A stretch of DNA of 64,000 nucleotides from Pedobacter cryoconitis (GTDB lineage Bacteria; Bacteroidota; Bacteroidia; Sphingobacteriales; Sphingobacteriaceae), in the NCBI RefSeq assembly GCF_001590605.1, contig NZ_CP014504.1, forward strand, positions 1,426,001 to 1,490,000, read 5' to 3'. A program made the position numbers and the translations under genes. The stretch's first letter is position 1; every line of letters begins with the position of its first letter. Positions 1-7,662 of this stretch are shown one piece after another. Under the pieces are notes generated by a model. It searched no databases and had not been told where the DNA came from. It worked only from the letters and a program-made list of their open reading frames with translations.

Positions 1-658
1 AATGAATTGAATTGCCCATTGGCGTCACAATGGATACCAGGTTCCAGGCCGTAGGATAAAGTACCTGCGTTGCGCCCACATTGCTGGAGCCCATCCAGTT
101 TCCCCAGCTTATACCCCATTGGGTGCCATTTGAACTGGTGTCATTTCCAGCACCGTAAGTGTAGGTAAACCCATCTTCTTTGAGGATGATCCAAACCTTC
201 AATGCGGGATTATACTGTACAGACCAAAACTGGAAATTCCGCAGTTGAAATATCCAGTTACCGCCTGTGGTTTCCCCGGTTTTTACCATTGGGTTGGCGC
301 TGCCACTGGAGACCAGGTAGTACGTATCGGACGTTACCGATGCGCTTCCCGCTTTGTCTACTGTAATCATTTCAATAGGCATTTGCCAGCCTAAACCCAG
401 AATGCTGGTAGGAGCCTCCGTATTCCAGGTATTTAAATTGTTTTTTATGTTGCTGGAATAAAGAACAGATAGCTTTACATCAAGGCCTTCGAGCCCCGGT
501 AAAGTCATAAGATCCAACGGCATGGATACACAGCCGCGAAATTTGTTGACACTGCTCTTAATGTTTCCTATTGCCGTTTTATCAAACTCAAAAGAGTGTA
601 ATGCAGGCACTTCAGATTGAGCAGCACCGCTGCTGTTATTTGATGATTTAGTAGACAT
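1..658 (-). CDS. RHS/SpvB-like protein, N-terminal part (leaves window)
   Basis: An uninterrupted minus-strand frame runs from ATG at 658 to the window edge, giving 219 residues with no stop. The product starts MSTKSSNNSSGA, without a signal peptide, and then has the pattern of RHS/TcC/SpvB N-termini: a stretch on 'LPGLEGLDVKLSVLYSSN', then 'SILGLGWQMPIEMI' (the S.lG.GW segment that opens the first beta-sheet shell), then Trp- and Gly-rich repeats. In the known families this region builds the hollow beta-cocoon that encapsulates a C-terminal toxin or enzyme. The C-terminus, which would decide the function, lies outside the window. It is the last visible gene of a same-strand set (gaps 83, 27 and about 145 bp) with the oxygenase, the cyclase-like fusion and the glycine-rich protein. 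Family call fairly sure; toxin role unproven. Confidence 0.7.
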   Translation of the reverse strand, partial: MSTKSSNNSSGAAQSEVPALHSFEFDKTAIGNIKSSVNKFRGCVSMPLDLMTLPGLEGLDVKLSVLYSSNIKNNLNTWNTEAPTSILGLGWQMPIEMITVDKAGSASVTSDTYYLVSSGSANPMVKTGETTGGNWIFQLRNFQFWSVQYNPALKVWIILKEDGFTYTYGAGNDTSSNGTQWGISWGNWMGSSNVGATQVLYPTAWNLVSIVTPMGNSIH

Positions 659-741
659 AATGGGATGGTTTTATTTTACGGACTTGTGTGATTGAAGTTG
701 GATATCTGTATTCTTCCGGCTAAAATGTCAGCGTTTTATTT

Positions 742-1566
742 TTAATTCAGAACAGTAAACTGTCTTCCGATTTTTTCTGGAGAAAGGGGCTCTATTTGCC
801 GCGGAATGGTTTTAAAACAAGTTCCTTCTTTGGGCAGGGTTGTCATCATATGTCGTAGGTAGAAGTCATCGGGCACCTGGAATACATTTGTATTCGCGGG
901 GTCTGCCTGTTCATCTACATGGCAACAAAGCAACGGTAAATAGGCTGGTATGGCTACACCTGCAGCAACAGGTCTCATAGCTGCGCTTAAATTAGGCGGT
1001 GAGCCATGGATTACTCTTGTATTCATGAAAAGCACTTGTCCCGCCTTCATAGGAATGTAATGCATGTACCCCGCTTCAATAGTGTCTACCAATTCGGGAT
1101 AAGGCAGCATGCCAGGAGCACGGTAAAGATTATTTAAGCGATGGCTTCCCGGCAAAACACCAAGGCAACCATTGGTTTTATCTACGTCAACCAGGGGGCA
1201 CCAGATACTAAGCCCTGCGTGGTTTTCTTCTTCTACAAAAGTAGGGTCCTGGTGCAGCGGGAACTTACCATATTCCGATGCTGCCCGCTTGGCCACGAAG
1301 CTCCCTAAAACAAATTTATATTCATTTAATGCGGGAAGCAGGCTCCGTTCAAAGACCTGTAAGATATTTTGATGGATGAAGCTCCGCATTTCAATATCCT
1401 GAAGTACCACAGAAGCGACAAAATCAAACGTATGTTGCACCTCCACAGCTTTAAATACCGACTTTAAGTCAGCTATATCTTTCGCGGTAAGAAGGTCCAT
1501 GACCAAATACCCGTGCTCCTGGAAAGTTGCATCATATTGTGGGTCAAGGAATATGTTTTGTGCCAT
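742..1566 (-). CDS. Phytanoyl-CoA dioxygenase (PhyH)-family Fe(II)/2-oxoglutarate oxygenase
   Basis: 274 aa, ATG start at 1566. The double-stranded beta-helix signature of non-haem Fe(II)/2OG oxygenases is complete: H105-x-D107 (in 'PLHQDPTF') and H187 (in 'TRVIHGSPPN') as iron ligands, R198 about 11 residues later as the likely 2-oxoglutarate anchor, and the PhyH-typical 'GCLGVLPGSHR' at 133-143. Length is normal for PhyH enzymes, which hydroxylate or halogenate small molecules, lipids or carrier-bound substrates. There is no signal peptide, so it is cytosolic. It sits 27 bp downstream of the cyclase-like fusion gene on the same strand, so co-transcription is likely and oxidation of that gene's product is a reasonable inference. 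The substrate cannot be told from sequence. Confidence 0.88.
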   Translation of the reverse strand: MAQNIFLDPQYDATFQEHGYLVMDLLTAKDIADLKSVFKAVEVQHTFDFVASVVLQDIEMRSFIHQNILQVFERSLLPALNEYKFVLGSFVAKRAASEYGKFPLHQDPTFVEEENHAGLSIWCPLVDVDKTNGCLGVLPGSHRLNNLYRAPGMLPYPELVDTIEAGYMHYIPMKAGQVLFMNTRVIHGSPPNLSAAMRPVAAGVAIPAYLPLLCCHVDEQADPANTNVFQVPDDFYLRHMMTTLPKEGTCFKTIPRQIEPLSPEKIGRQFTVLN

Positions 1567-1593
1567 AATTTGTTGGATTTAAAAAAATGTAAA

Positions 1594-3558
1594 TCACATC
1601 CAGTTATACATAATATCGCTGTTGTGTGGTGCTTTTGACGAGATAATTTTTGAAAGAACCCGTATGATAGTTGCAGTGGTAATGGTGGATTTTTTGTCTT
1701 CGTAGTATTTTCCCGAAGGATTGTTCCAAGGCTCGTAACAGAAGTTATCTGTCACACGGAGATTTGCCGAACCATACCACTGCCCATTCCCCGCCTGCCA
1801 GTTGAGCAAGGCCCGGAGATGGGTGCCAATTTTTTCATCAGAATAACCTCTGATGCATTCAATGCCAATATAACAGGCAAGATCAAAAGCATTGTCAATC
1901 TGGATGGAGGATGCATCATATTCATACGCATCCATTGGCTCTTCCAGCCCTAAACGATCCAGTACTTCCAACGTAATGAAGGTGCTGTAATAGGGATTTC
2001 GCCACCAATAAGAGCGCCAAAAGCCGTTGTCCATCCGGTGGGTGTGCAAAGCTTTTTTAAAAGGATCAAGAAATGTGATCCTGTCTTCCGTCGACATGCC
2101 GTGATAACCCCAGGGTGTAACATCCCAGTGACCTGTTGCCCATGCATCAGGTTCGGTATAGGTGGCAATACAATCACCATCCCGCCAGTGTTCCCGGAAG
2201 AATAAACGATCAGCCGCGTTAACGGCAAGTCCAAGTTCATCAAATAACGCTACAACCATCGCGGTTGAGTCTACATCAGGTCCTGTCCCGCCATTGAATC
2301 CCCATCCGGAATTATAACTTCGTTGTGCTGCCAGCCATTTGGCGGCTTTTGTTGCGGCATTAATAGCTTCGTTATTACCGCTTTTTTTGCCATACTGCGC
2401 CAGCGCCTGTGCTGCGTACGCAGTAACCCATTGGTCTGACGTGCCTACGGGCAGGTGATAATCGTCCCAACTGCCATTTTCGTTTTGAATCGATAGGAGG
2501 TACCGCATTGAATCTTTGAGCGATCCCCATATTTCATCTGATTGCGGCATGCCGTTTTGTATAGCATGCTTTACGTAGAGATTCAATCTGGGTTTTAGAT
2601 CCTGGGTAAGTCCAAACCCGATGAAAGCTATCTGGTATTCCTGACTGTCCAGTATCATGCCGGTATCGACAGGCGTAAGTGAAAAGCGGGTTGTTAATTG
2701 GCTAATAATCGATGACCATTCGTCAGCAGTATAGCTGAGGCAATGGCCGCACAGGTCAGCTTTTACATCAGCATGTGCTCCGGTCAGGAGATTAAAGCCA
2801 ACACTCATTACCAGCCCATTCAAATCCACCTCATATTTCTCTGTTGCAATGGCAAGAAAATCTTTCATTTCCTGCGATGAAAACAGGTCGATCCCTAAAT
2901 GCTGGAAGTCTGTAGTTTCGCGCATCCGGAAGTAAATCTTTGCCCGCGAATTTTCTGGGTTGCTGCCTTCCAGCCCTGCACTTGCAACAGTACAGTGTTT
3001 TTTTAATTTATTTATTAAAGTTATTGCATCATTGGCTAATGGCAAAATTGCTTTAAGCCAATTTGTTACAGTATCCCAGCCTTTTTTCTGGCTTAGGGGT
3101 GCCATTTCCAGGTAGAAAGCAATTCCGGGCTGCTGCGGGCTTGTGCCAATCCATACAAATCCTTGTTTGTAAATATTGCGGTCAACCTTATTTTTTGGCA
3201 ACAGCATTTCAATCGTCTTTTCAGTAACGGCTTTCAGCTCACTGCTTCCGCTGCTGTGAATAGTATGCAGAAGTGTCTTAATGGAGGAATGATAACGCGA
3301 TTCAGTGGCCGTATGAAATGCGCCTGGATCGCCAATAACGCGTAGCGACGTTCCCTTGCCGGAAGTTGTAAGACAAAGCTGCAAGGGTGAACCATCATTG
3401 TTCAGACATGAAGCACCGGTAATAAAATCTTCAGAGCCAGCGTCAGAATCAAGGAGCTGGTAACAGCTACCTGTTAAAGAGTTGGCCGCAGGTTGGAGCC
3501 GTTCAGCAAGCGAAATAAGCCGTTGAACTTTTTGGCCGATACGTACACTACGAATCAT
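1594..3558 (-). CDS. Two-domain protein: possible ABBA-prenyltransferase-like half plus terpene-cyclase/squalene-oxidase-like alpha barrel
   Basis: The frame can be read from a TTG at 3618, but that codon lies inside a terminator-like hairpin of the upstream gene. ATG at 3558 (MIRSVRIGQK) is preferred, giving 654 aa. Numbering here counts from the TTG (674 aa). Residues 360-674 have the alternating helices and 'QxxxGxW'-type repeats of the prenyltransferase/squalene-oxidase superfamily ('SIQNENGSWDDY', 'AAKWLAAQ', 'SGWGFNGGTG'). 'DVDSTAM' at 448-454 matches the DxDDTA acid motif of class II terpene cyclases, keeping the middle Asp (D450) and replacing the last Asp by Ser. Residues 30-355 show beta strands with K-x-Y and R-x-N-x-Y spacing ('AKIYFRM' at 226-232, 'RLNLYVK' at 344-350), which recall the pyrophosphate-shielding strands of ABBA/DMATS prenyltransferases; this half is an inference. 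It is followed 27 bp later by a PhyH oxygenase. Confidence 0.6.
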   Translation of the reverse strand: MIRSVRIGQKVQRLISLAERLQPAANSLTGSCYQLLDSDAGSEDFITGASCLNNDGSPLQLCLTTSGKGTSLRVIGDPGAFHTATESRYHSSIKTLLHTIHSSGSSELKAVTEKTIEMLLPKNKVDRNIYKQGFVWIGTSPQQPGIAFYLEMAPLSQKKGWDTVTNWLKAILPLANDAITLINKLKKHCTVASAGLEGSNPENSRAKIYFRMRETTDFQHLGIDLFSSQEMKDFLAIATEKYEVDLNGLVMSVGFNLLTGAHADVKADLCGHCLSYTADEWSSIISQLTTRFSLTPVDTGMILDSQEYQIAFIGFGLTQDLKPRLNLYVKHAIQNGMPQSDEIWGSLKDSMRYLLSIQNENGSWDDYHLPVGTSDQWVTAYAAQALAQYGKKSGNNEAINAATKAAKWLAAQRSYNSGWGFNGGTGPDVDSTAMVVALFDELGLAVNAADRLFFREHWRDGDCIATYTEPDAWATGHWDVTPWGYHGMSTEDRITFLDPFKKALHTHRMDNGFWRSYWWRNPYYSTFITLEVLDRLGLEEPMDAYEYDASSIQIDNAFDLACYIGIECIRGYSDEKIGTHLRALLNWQAGNGQWYGSANLRVTDNFCYEPWNNPSGKYYEDKKSTITTATIIRVLSKIISSKAPHNSDIMYNWM

Positions 3559-3608
3559 ATAAATATTAAAGTTGATGGACTTGATCAGTCCGTTCTGGTT
3601 TAGGAATT

Positions 3609-3649
3609 TAAAACCCAACGGTCGATTTGAGAATCAGCCGCTGGGTTTT
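3609..3649 (-). terminator. Terminator-like hairpin after the glycine-rich gene
   Basis: Arms AAACCCAACGG and CCGCTGGGTTTT pair with one mismatch or wobble around a loop of about 17 nt. On the minus strand the second arm ends in TTTT. It lies 55 nt after the stop of the glycine-rich gene and overlaps the TTG start of the next gene, which argues for the downstream ATG at 3558. It could act as an attenuator between the two genes. Confidence 0.55.
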
Positions 3650-3703
3650 AACAGGTTGAATTGACTGTTGCAACATTCTTTTGTTACCACAGTCAATTAG
3701 GCA

Positions 3704-4588
3704 TTAACTACCTTGTTGAATGTTGATCTGTGGGGCCTGACCAGCATTGGTGCCTGCTGTACCTGATGTGCCATTTGACCCTGCATTTCCAGGTGTTCCG
3801 TTTGCGCCACCTGGTGAACCGCCTGTACCAGCTGAGCCACCTGTGCCACCAACACCGCCACTACCACCATCACCTGGAAGACCTGAAATTGGATGGCCAA
3901 TAAGCTGAGAGCCGGAATCCAGACTTCCGTAAGTAATATTGATCACATTACCGGAGCCACCATTGCCACCATTGGCTCCGGTGCCGCCATTGCCGGCTGC
4001 TGCACCGTTGCCGCCATTATAGCCACCACGGGAATAGGCTCCTGAACTACTACCATTACCACCATTACCGCCACTACCGCCCTTTCCGCCATTACCGCCC
4101 GTGCCGCCTTGACCGCCATCGCCGCCGCCACCTACAACGGAGAAAGTGCCGGTAACTTTACCAATGTACATGGTAGTAGCGGGAGAGTCGCCGCCGTTGC
4201 CGCCATTGCTGGCATTACCACCATTGCCACCCACTGCGCCATTGGTGCCATTGGATCCGTCGTTGCATCCGGAAGCCCAGTTGCAACTTGCATTCTGACC
4301 AACTAGTCCATTTTGACCCTGTGCACCTGGCTGGCCATTTGTGCCCGCCTTACCTGATGCCCCAAGAATGTTAATGTCGCCGGGGATTTGCTGTCCGGCT
4401 AATTCCTTTGAAGCAGTAGTTGATTTGATGAGGTTAGCAATGGAAATTTTACCTGTTGTCTGGACAAAAATTTGTCCACCTGGTAAAACTTTTACTGTTC
4501 CGAACTGATTGTTAGCGTCCGTGATGTAAAGTGGACTTGTCGAAGTTACTGTTACGTCTATTGGTTTAGACTCTGATGAGGTTGACAT
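3704..4588 (-). CDS. Glycine-rich GGxGGx repeat protein
   Basis: 294 aa, ATG at 4588. Residues 1 to about 85 form a non-repetitive, beta-rich head ('IDVTVTSTSPLYITDANNQFG', 'LPGGQIFVQTTGKISIANLI') without a signal peptide. From about 88 onward the chain is collagen- or PE_PGRS-like: first G-x-x triplets ('GKAGTNGQPGAQGQNG'), then GGNGG runs, a central break near 'GKVTGTFSVVGG' and a second beta break near 'NVINITYGSLDSGSQLIGH', ending in more G-rich triplets. Such sequences form polyglycine-II-like or collagen-like elongated structures. The N-terminal style (MST-S-S, no export signal) is like that of the RHS protein at the window edge, so the two may be handled together. Function unknown; the open frames on other strands here are codon-bias shadows. 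Confidence 0.75.
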   Translation of the reverse strand: MSTSSESKPIDVTVTSTSPLYITDANNQFGTVKVLPGGQIFVQTTGKISIANLIKSTTASKELAGQQIPGDINILGASGKAGTNGQPGAQGQNGLVGQNASCNWASGCNDGSNGTNGAVGGNGGNASNGGNGGDSPATTMYIGKVTGTFSVVGGGGDGGQGGTGGNGGKGGSGGNGGNGSSSGAYSRGGYNGGNGAAAGNGGTGANGGNGGSGNVINITYGSLDSGSQLIGHPISGLPGDGGSGGVGGTGGSAGTGGSPGGANGTPGNAGSNGTSGTAGTNAGQAPQINIQQGS

Positions 4589-4778
4589 AGAAAGTTTTTT
4601 AAGAGGTTAAAATTTAGTATTTAATATAGAAAGTGTTGTGTTATTAGAGCTATTATTTTATATAAAAATAATATAATTATATATATTTTCATAATAATTT
4701 AATTATTTTTAAATTATAGTTAAGGCGTTCGATGATAATTAGCTAAAACCACACGTCAAACTAAGCCTGGCAATATTT

Positions 4779-5012
4779 CTATGCAAAATAGTTATCGGAT
4801 TTTTCTTCCACCCGAAGGCATTTTCCATTAGGCAACAGTTTTTCTCCATAGATATCTTCTTATATGGGGCCATAATTTGATCGATTATCAGGAAGATTAC
4901 GCATTGCATTAAAGATGTCTTTTTTTAACCTGGCAGCAGGTAAAAATTTTTCATCAGGAATGCCTGATGAAAATAGATTAATGTCTTTATGAATCAGTGT
5001 ATTATACCTACC
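4779..5012 (-). pseudogene. Decayed reading frame, possibly aminotransferase-like
   Basis: The minus strand reads GRYNTLIHKDINLFSSGIPD..., then LKKDIFNAMRNLPDN..., an internal TAA, and on in the same frame with EDIYGEKLLPNGK to a stop at 4779. A TAA also sits just upstream, so no intact gene is possible. The 'FSSGIPDEKFLPA' stretch recalls the FxxGxPDxxxFP segment near the start of MocR/class I aminotransferase domains, but this rests on one motif. Codon pattern and residue mix look like former coding sequence. Confidence 0.35.
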
Positions 5013-5264
5013 TTAAAAATCATTTGTATACTGCGTATGGGAGGAATTCTATTGCCAGATTTTAATTGCTGCTGGCAACCTGATCTTTGGTTACTTAGGC
5101 AATTTTCAGGTATGGGGCTTCCTTATTTATCTGTTTTTCTTTCAAAATATAGCTTATATACTCGTAATTATTATACCTGATTACATTTTTCAGTCCAGTT
5201 GTTTAGTACTTTTATTGAAGTTTTAAGATGGGTTTCGCTTTAGTCGTCTTAGTTAAATATTAAA

Positions 5265-5575
5265 TTAAAAATTTAAAGCTTGCTCTTTTAAAGTTTGTAT
5301 GATTTCCTGTTCTTTAGATTCCTTAATGTTAAAACAATTAATTTCAATAGAATTGTCCAGATTAATAATGGCGGAGGTAAATCCTATTACTTTTTACCAT
5401 AACTGGCAATAACTAAAGATAAACCTGAATGAGTTATTGAAACAGCTTGTCCAGGTGAATGATGACTATAAGAAGTTGCTTTAAGATTTTTATAGAAATT
5501 CATAACCAGCTTTAATTCTGAAAGATGGACAGCCTCAAATTTTATTTCCTGCAGTTTGCTAACTTGTATATTCAC
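5265..5575 (-). pseudogene. Small hypothetical gene broken by a one-base deletion in a poly-A tract
   Basis: A GTG-started frame (62 aa, ending ...LSLVIASYGKK) stops at 5387-5389. If one A is restored to the A5 run (T5 at 5391-5395 on the plus strand), reading continues as GKK-VIGFTSAIINLDN and on through ESKEQEIIQTLKEQALNF to a stop at 5265, for about 103 aa of smooth, hydrophilic/beta-alternating protein. The continuation is too coding-like to be chance. No family is recognised; a strand-helix ending of this type could come from a GNAT-like fold, but that is a guess. It could be a true mutation, programmed slippage or a sequencing error. Confidence 0.5.
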
Positions 5576-5700
5576 AGTTCAGTTGTGCTATGCAATATAT
5601 AGGGATCTTGTTTTAATGGGTACAGATTAGTATTTGAAGACTCATTGCCCGATCCCCTGACAGGTGTATATTGTATTATGTCAGAATAAACGTATATCAT
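5572..5700 (-). CDS. Possible 42-aa small ORF coupled to the next frame
   Basis: ATG at 5700 (MIYVYSDIIQYTPVRGSG...) to a TGA at 5572-5574. The stop overlaps the GTG start of the following frame in a GTGA arrangement typical of translational coupling. No domain is recognised. It may be the front part of the same broken gene rather than an independent protein. Confidence 0.3.
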   Translation of the reverse strand: MIYVYSDIIQYTPVRGSGNESSNTNLYPLKQDPYILHSTTEL

Positions 5701-6436
5701 TAACAAAGTTAAATTTTGATAAAAAATTAAAATAAAATTGATCATTTGTATAAATAATAATTTAATATTTAAAATAATTATAGTTAATAGGTTAATTTAG
5801 TAATTTTTTTAATCTTAATTTTGTTTTTTAAATATATTTAATTACACTATGGTGAATATTTGAGATGGAGCAGTATGAAGTAACATATATGTTTTATAGT
5901 AGTTGTGGTATAGTACTGTAGGGGTTGTGGTACACATTAAACTAGTATTGAAGTAGGGTTGAAGTAGGGTTGAAGTAGCCTGAGGTACTTCAAGGGTAGT
6001 TCAATCCTACTTCAACCCTACTTCAATGTATGCCACAACCCCTACAGCACTGCCACAGACCCTAGTGATAATTAGGATTCTGTATTGGAATTATTTTCGT
6101 ATCTTTAATAGAAAATATAGGTTGATTATGTAAAAAATAATTTTAGCAACCAAAAGTAAATTCACGTTTGGGATTCAGAAAACAGATAATGTAATGGATT
6201 ATAGTCATCAGGTTAACTGTATCCTGGAGTTTGGATCAAACATCCTGGAGATCGGATCAAACATTCAATTTCCAGAAAGGAATAGAGACCATGTCTGCGA
6301 AGCAATGGGCTCAGCTAAATATTAAATGCAAGTAGGTTCCACCCGGATTGACAGCTGGACAAGAATTTAATATGAAATTCTAATTCAATCTTATTTTTAA
6401 CTATGGACCATTAGGATTAAAATAATAAATTACAAA
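5701..6436. other. Gene-free A+T-rich interval
   Basis: No credible gene in 736 bp. The left part is very A+T rich. The middle holds the large palindromic repeat at 5902-6059. Just before the 6437 gene there is a second short repetition: 'GGATCAAACAT' occurs twice (around 6233-6262, in 'TTGGATCAAACATCC' and 'TCGGATCAAACATTC'). Confidence 0.6.
5902..6059. repeat. 158-bp imperfect inverted repeat containing an 11-bp tandem triplet
   Basis: The left arm (5902-5980) contains CTGTAGGGGTTGTGG and then three head-to-tail copies of TTGAAGTAGGG (5948-5958, 5959-5969, 5970-5980, the last ending CC). The right arm (5986-6059) is the reverse complement with a 12-nt gap and a few changes, including CTACTTCAACCCTACTTCAA and CCACAACCCCTACAG. 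The transcript could fold into a stem of about 65 bp. The 11-bp period is close to one helical turn. Confidence 0.85.
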
Positions 6437-7345
6437 ATGAATCATCTACATCCCTCAGGCAGGTTCTGCTTTTCTTTTTTATGCGTATTGCTTTTTTCTC
6501 TTACTTCATTGCAGGTTAGTGCCCAGCTGTTCAGCCAGGATAGCTTAAAACTCATCTCCCGCCAGTTTACCTTCACTGAAGGGCCGGCGGTAAATTCAAA
6601 AGGCGATGTTTATTTTACGGATCAGCCTAATAACCAGATCTGGAAATATAATACAAACGGTAAACTTTCTTTGTTTATAAATAAAGCCGGCCGCGCAAAT
6701 GGAACCTATTTTGATAAACATGGCCAGCTGCTGGTTTGTGCAGATGAAAACAATGAGTTATGGTCTGTTAGTGAAAATAAAAAGGTAAAAGTACTGCTGT
6801 CAACTGTAGATGGCAAGAGACTGAACGGGCCTAATGACCTTTGGGCTGATGCTAAAGGTGGGATCTATTTTACAGATCCTTATTACCAGCGTGATTATTG
6901 GATAAGGAAAAAGCCGGAAATTGAAGGACAGAAAGTTTATTACTTGTCGCCTGGTAAACAGGCTAAAGTAAGAGTGGTAGCAGAAGATGTAAACAAGCCA
7001 AATGGTATCGTAGGCTCAGCAGATGGTAAATACCTGTATGTTGCAGATATTCAACGGAACAAAATATACCGGTACACGATTGGTAAAAACGGTGATCTAA
7101 GTGGCCAGACTCAGCTTATTAACCAAGGCGCTGATGGAATTACGCTCGACAGCAGGGGGAATTTCTATCTTGCGGGCAATGGCGTTACTATATTTAATCC
7201 CGAAGGTGTACAAATTGGTCATATTGAGATAAAAGAACCATGGACAAGTAATGTGTGTTTCGGTGGAAAAAACCGTTCAGATCTCTTCATTACTGCTTCA
7301 ACCGCAATTTATACGATTCCAATGAATGTTAAGGGAATAGAATAA
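6437..7345 (+). CDS. Secreted SMP-30/gluconolactonase-like (LRE) protein
   Basis: 302 aa, ATG start. Residues 1-30 are a Sec signal peptide (hydrophobic core FLCVLLFSLTSL, cleavage after VSA-Q). The mature part is a six-bladed propeller of the SMP-30/gluconolactonase/LRE family. Its usual metal ligands are in place: E48 in 'FTEGPAV', N133 in 'NGPNDLW', N189 in 'KPNGIV', D233 in 'GADGIT'. Family members hydrolyse sugar lactones or related esters with Ca, Zn or Mg. Periplasmic location is expected. It stands alone between a gene-free interval and the dsbD pair, so the substrate cannot be deduced from neighbours. The last codons are duplicated just downstream (see the repeat at 7328-7380). Confidence 0.9.
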   Translation: MNHLHPSGRFCFSFLCVLLFSLTSLQVSAQLFSQDSLKLISRQFTFTEGPAVNSKGDVYFTDQPNNQIWKYNTNGKLSLFINKAGRANGTYFDKHGQLLVCADENNELWSVSENKKVKVLLSTVDGKRLNGPNDLWADAKGGIYFTDPYYQRDYWIRKKPEIEGQKVYYLSPGKQAKVRVVAEDVNKPNGIVGSADGKYLYVADIQRNKIYRYTIGKNGDLSGQTQLINQGADGITLDSRGNFYLAGNGVTIFNPEGVQIGHIEIKEPWTSNVCFGGKNRSDLFITASTAIYTIPMNVKGIE

Positions 7346-7380
7346 GAACAATGTATTGTTAAAGGAATAGAATAAGAAAC
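7328..7380 (+). repeat. Tandem duplication of a gene 3' end
   Basis: GTTAAGGGAATAGAATAAGAA at the end of the lactonase-like gene (including its TAA) recurs 30 bp later as GTTAAAGGAATAGAATAAGAA with one change. This is a recent-looking short tandem duplication. It does not change the protein. Confidence 0.8.
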
Positions 7381-7662
7381 TGTGGAATAGTTTTGAGCTT
7401 GAATCCTAAAAGGCGCAATCTCTTGCGACTTTAGTAATCCCGCTGATTGACTTATGAATCCAATCGGTAACCAAGGGTATTATATAGTGCATACAGATAA
7501 AAAAATGTTTTTTTTCAGGTTGACCGACCTGAACGCCCGTAAAAGCAGAAATTTTCTGGTATTAATGCTTATTTTAATAAGTTTTATGGAATTTAATGAG
7601 TTCCATTGTTCTAAGGTAGTCTGTTTACCATCTTTGGTATAATCAATCACCTAACAAACCAA
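7346..7662. other. Intergenic interval, no gene supported
   Basis: 317 bp between two plus-strand genes. It holds the duplicated 3' tail and presumably the promoter of the dsbD pair. A 62-codon frame here (7454-7642) has an unnatural residue mix and was not accepted. Confidence 0.5.

Noticed and set aside
3697..4131. Several 60-70-codon frames rich in Met, Val and Ala on both strands.
   Set aside because: They are other-frame readings of the GGN repeat DNA of the glycine-rich gene.
4947..4973. An 11-bp hairpin, TTTTCATCAGG and CCTGATGAAAA, that looks like a terminator.
   Set aside because: On the minus strand it lies inside a decayed coding frame (S-S-G-I-P-D-E-K), so the symmetry is explained by codons, and no gene ends there.
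4989..5180. A 63-codon plus-strand frame.
   Set aside because: Odd residue mix (many Cys, Trp, Leu), no motif, and it lies opposite a decayed minus-strand frame.
5902..6059. Possible CRISPR array.
   Set aside because: Units of 11 bp are adjacent without spacers and the two halves are inverted; no cas genes are in the window. The same applies to 33194-33465.
7454..7642. A 62-codon plus-strand frame before the dsbD pair.
   Set aside because: It has no domain, an A+T-driven composition, and occupies the expected promoter region.
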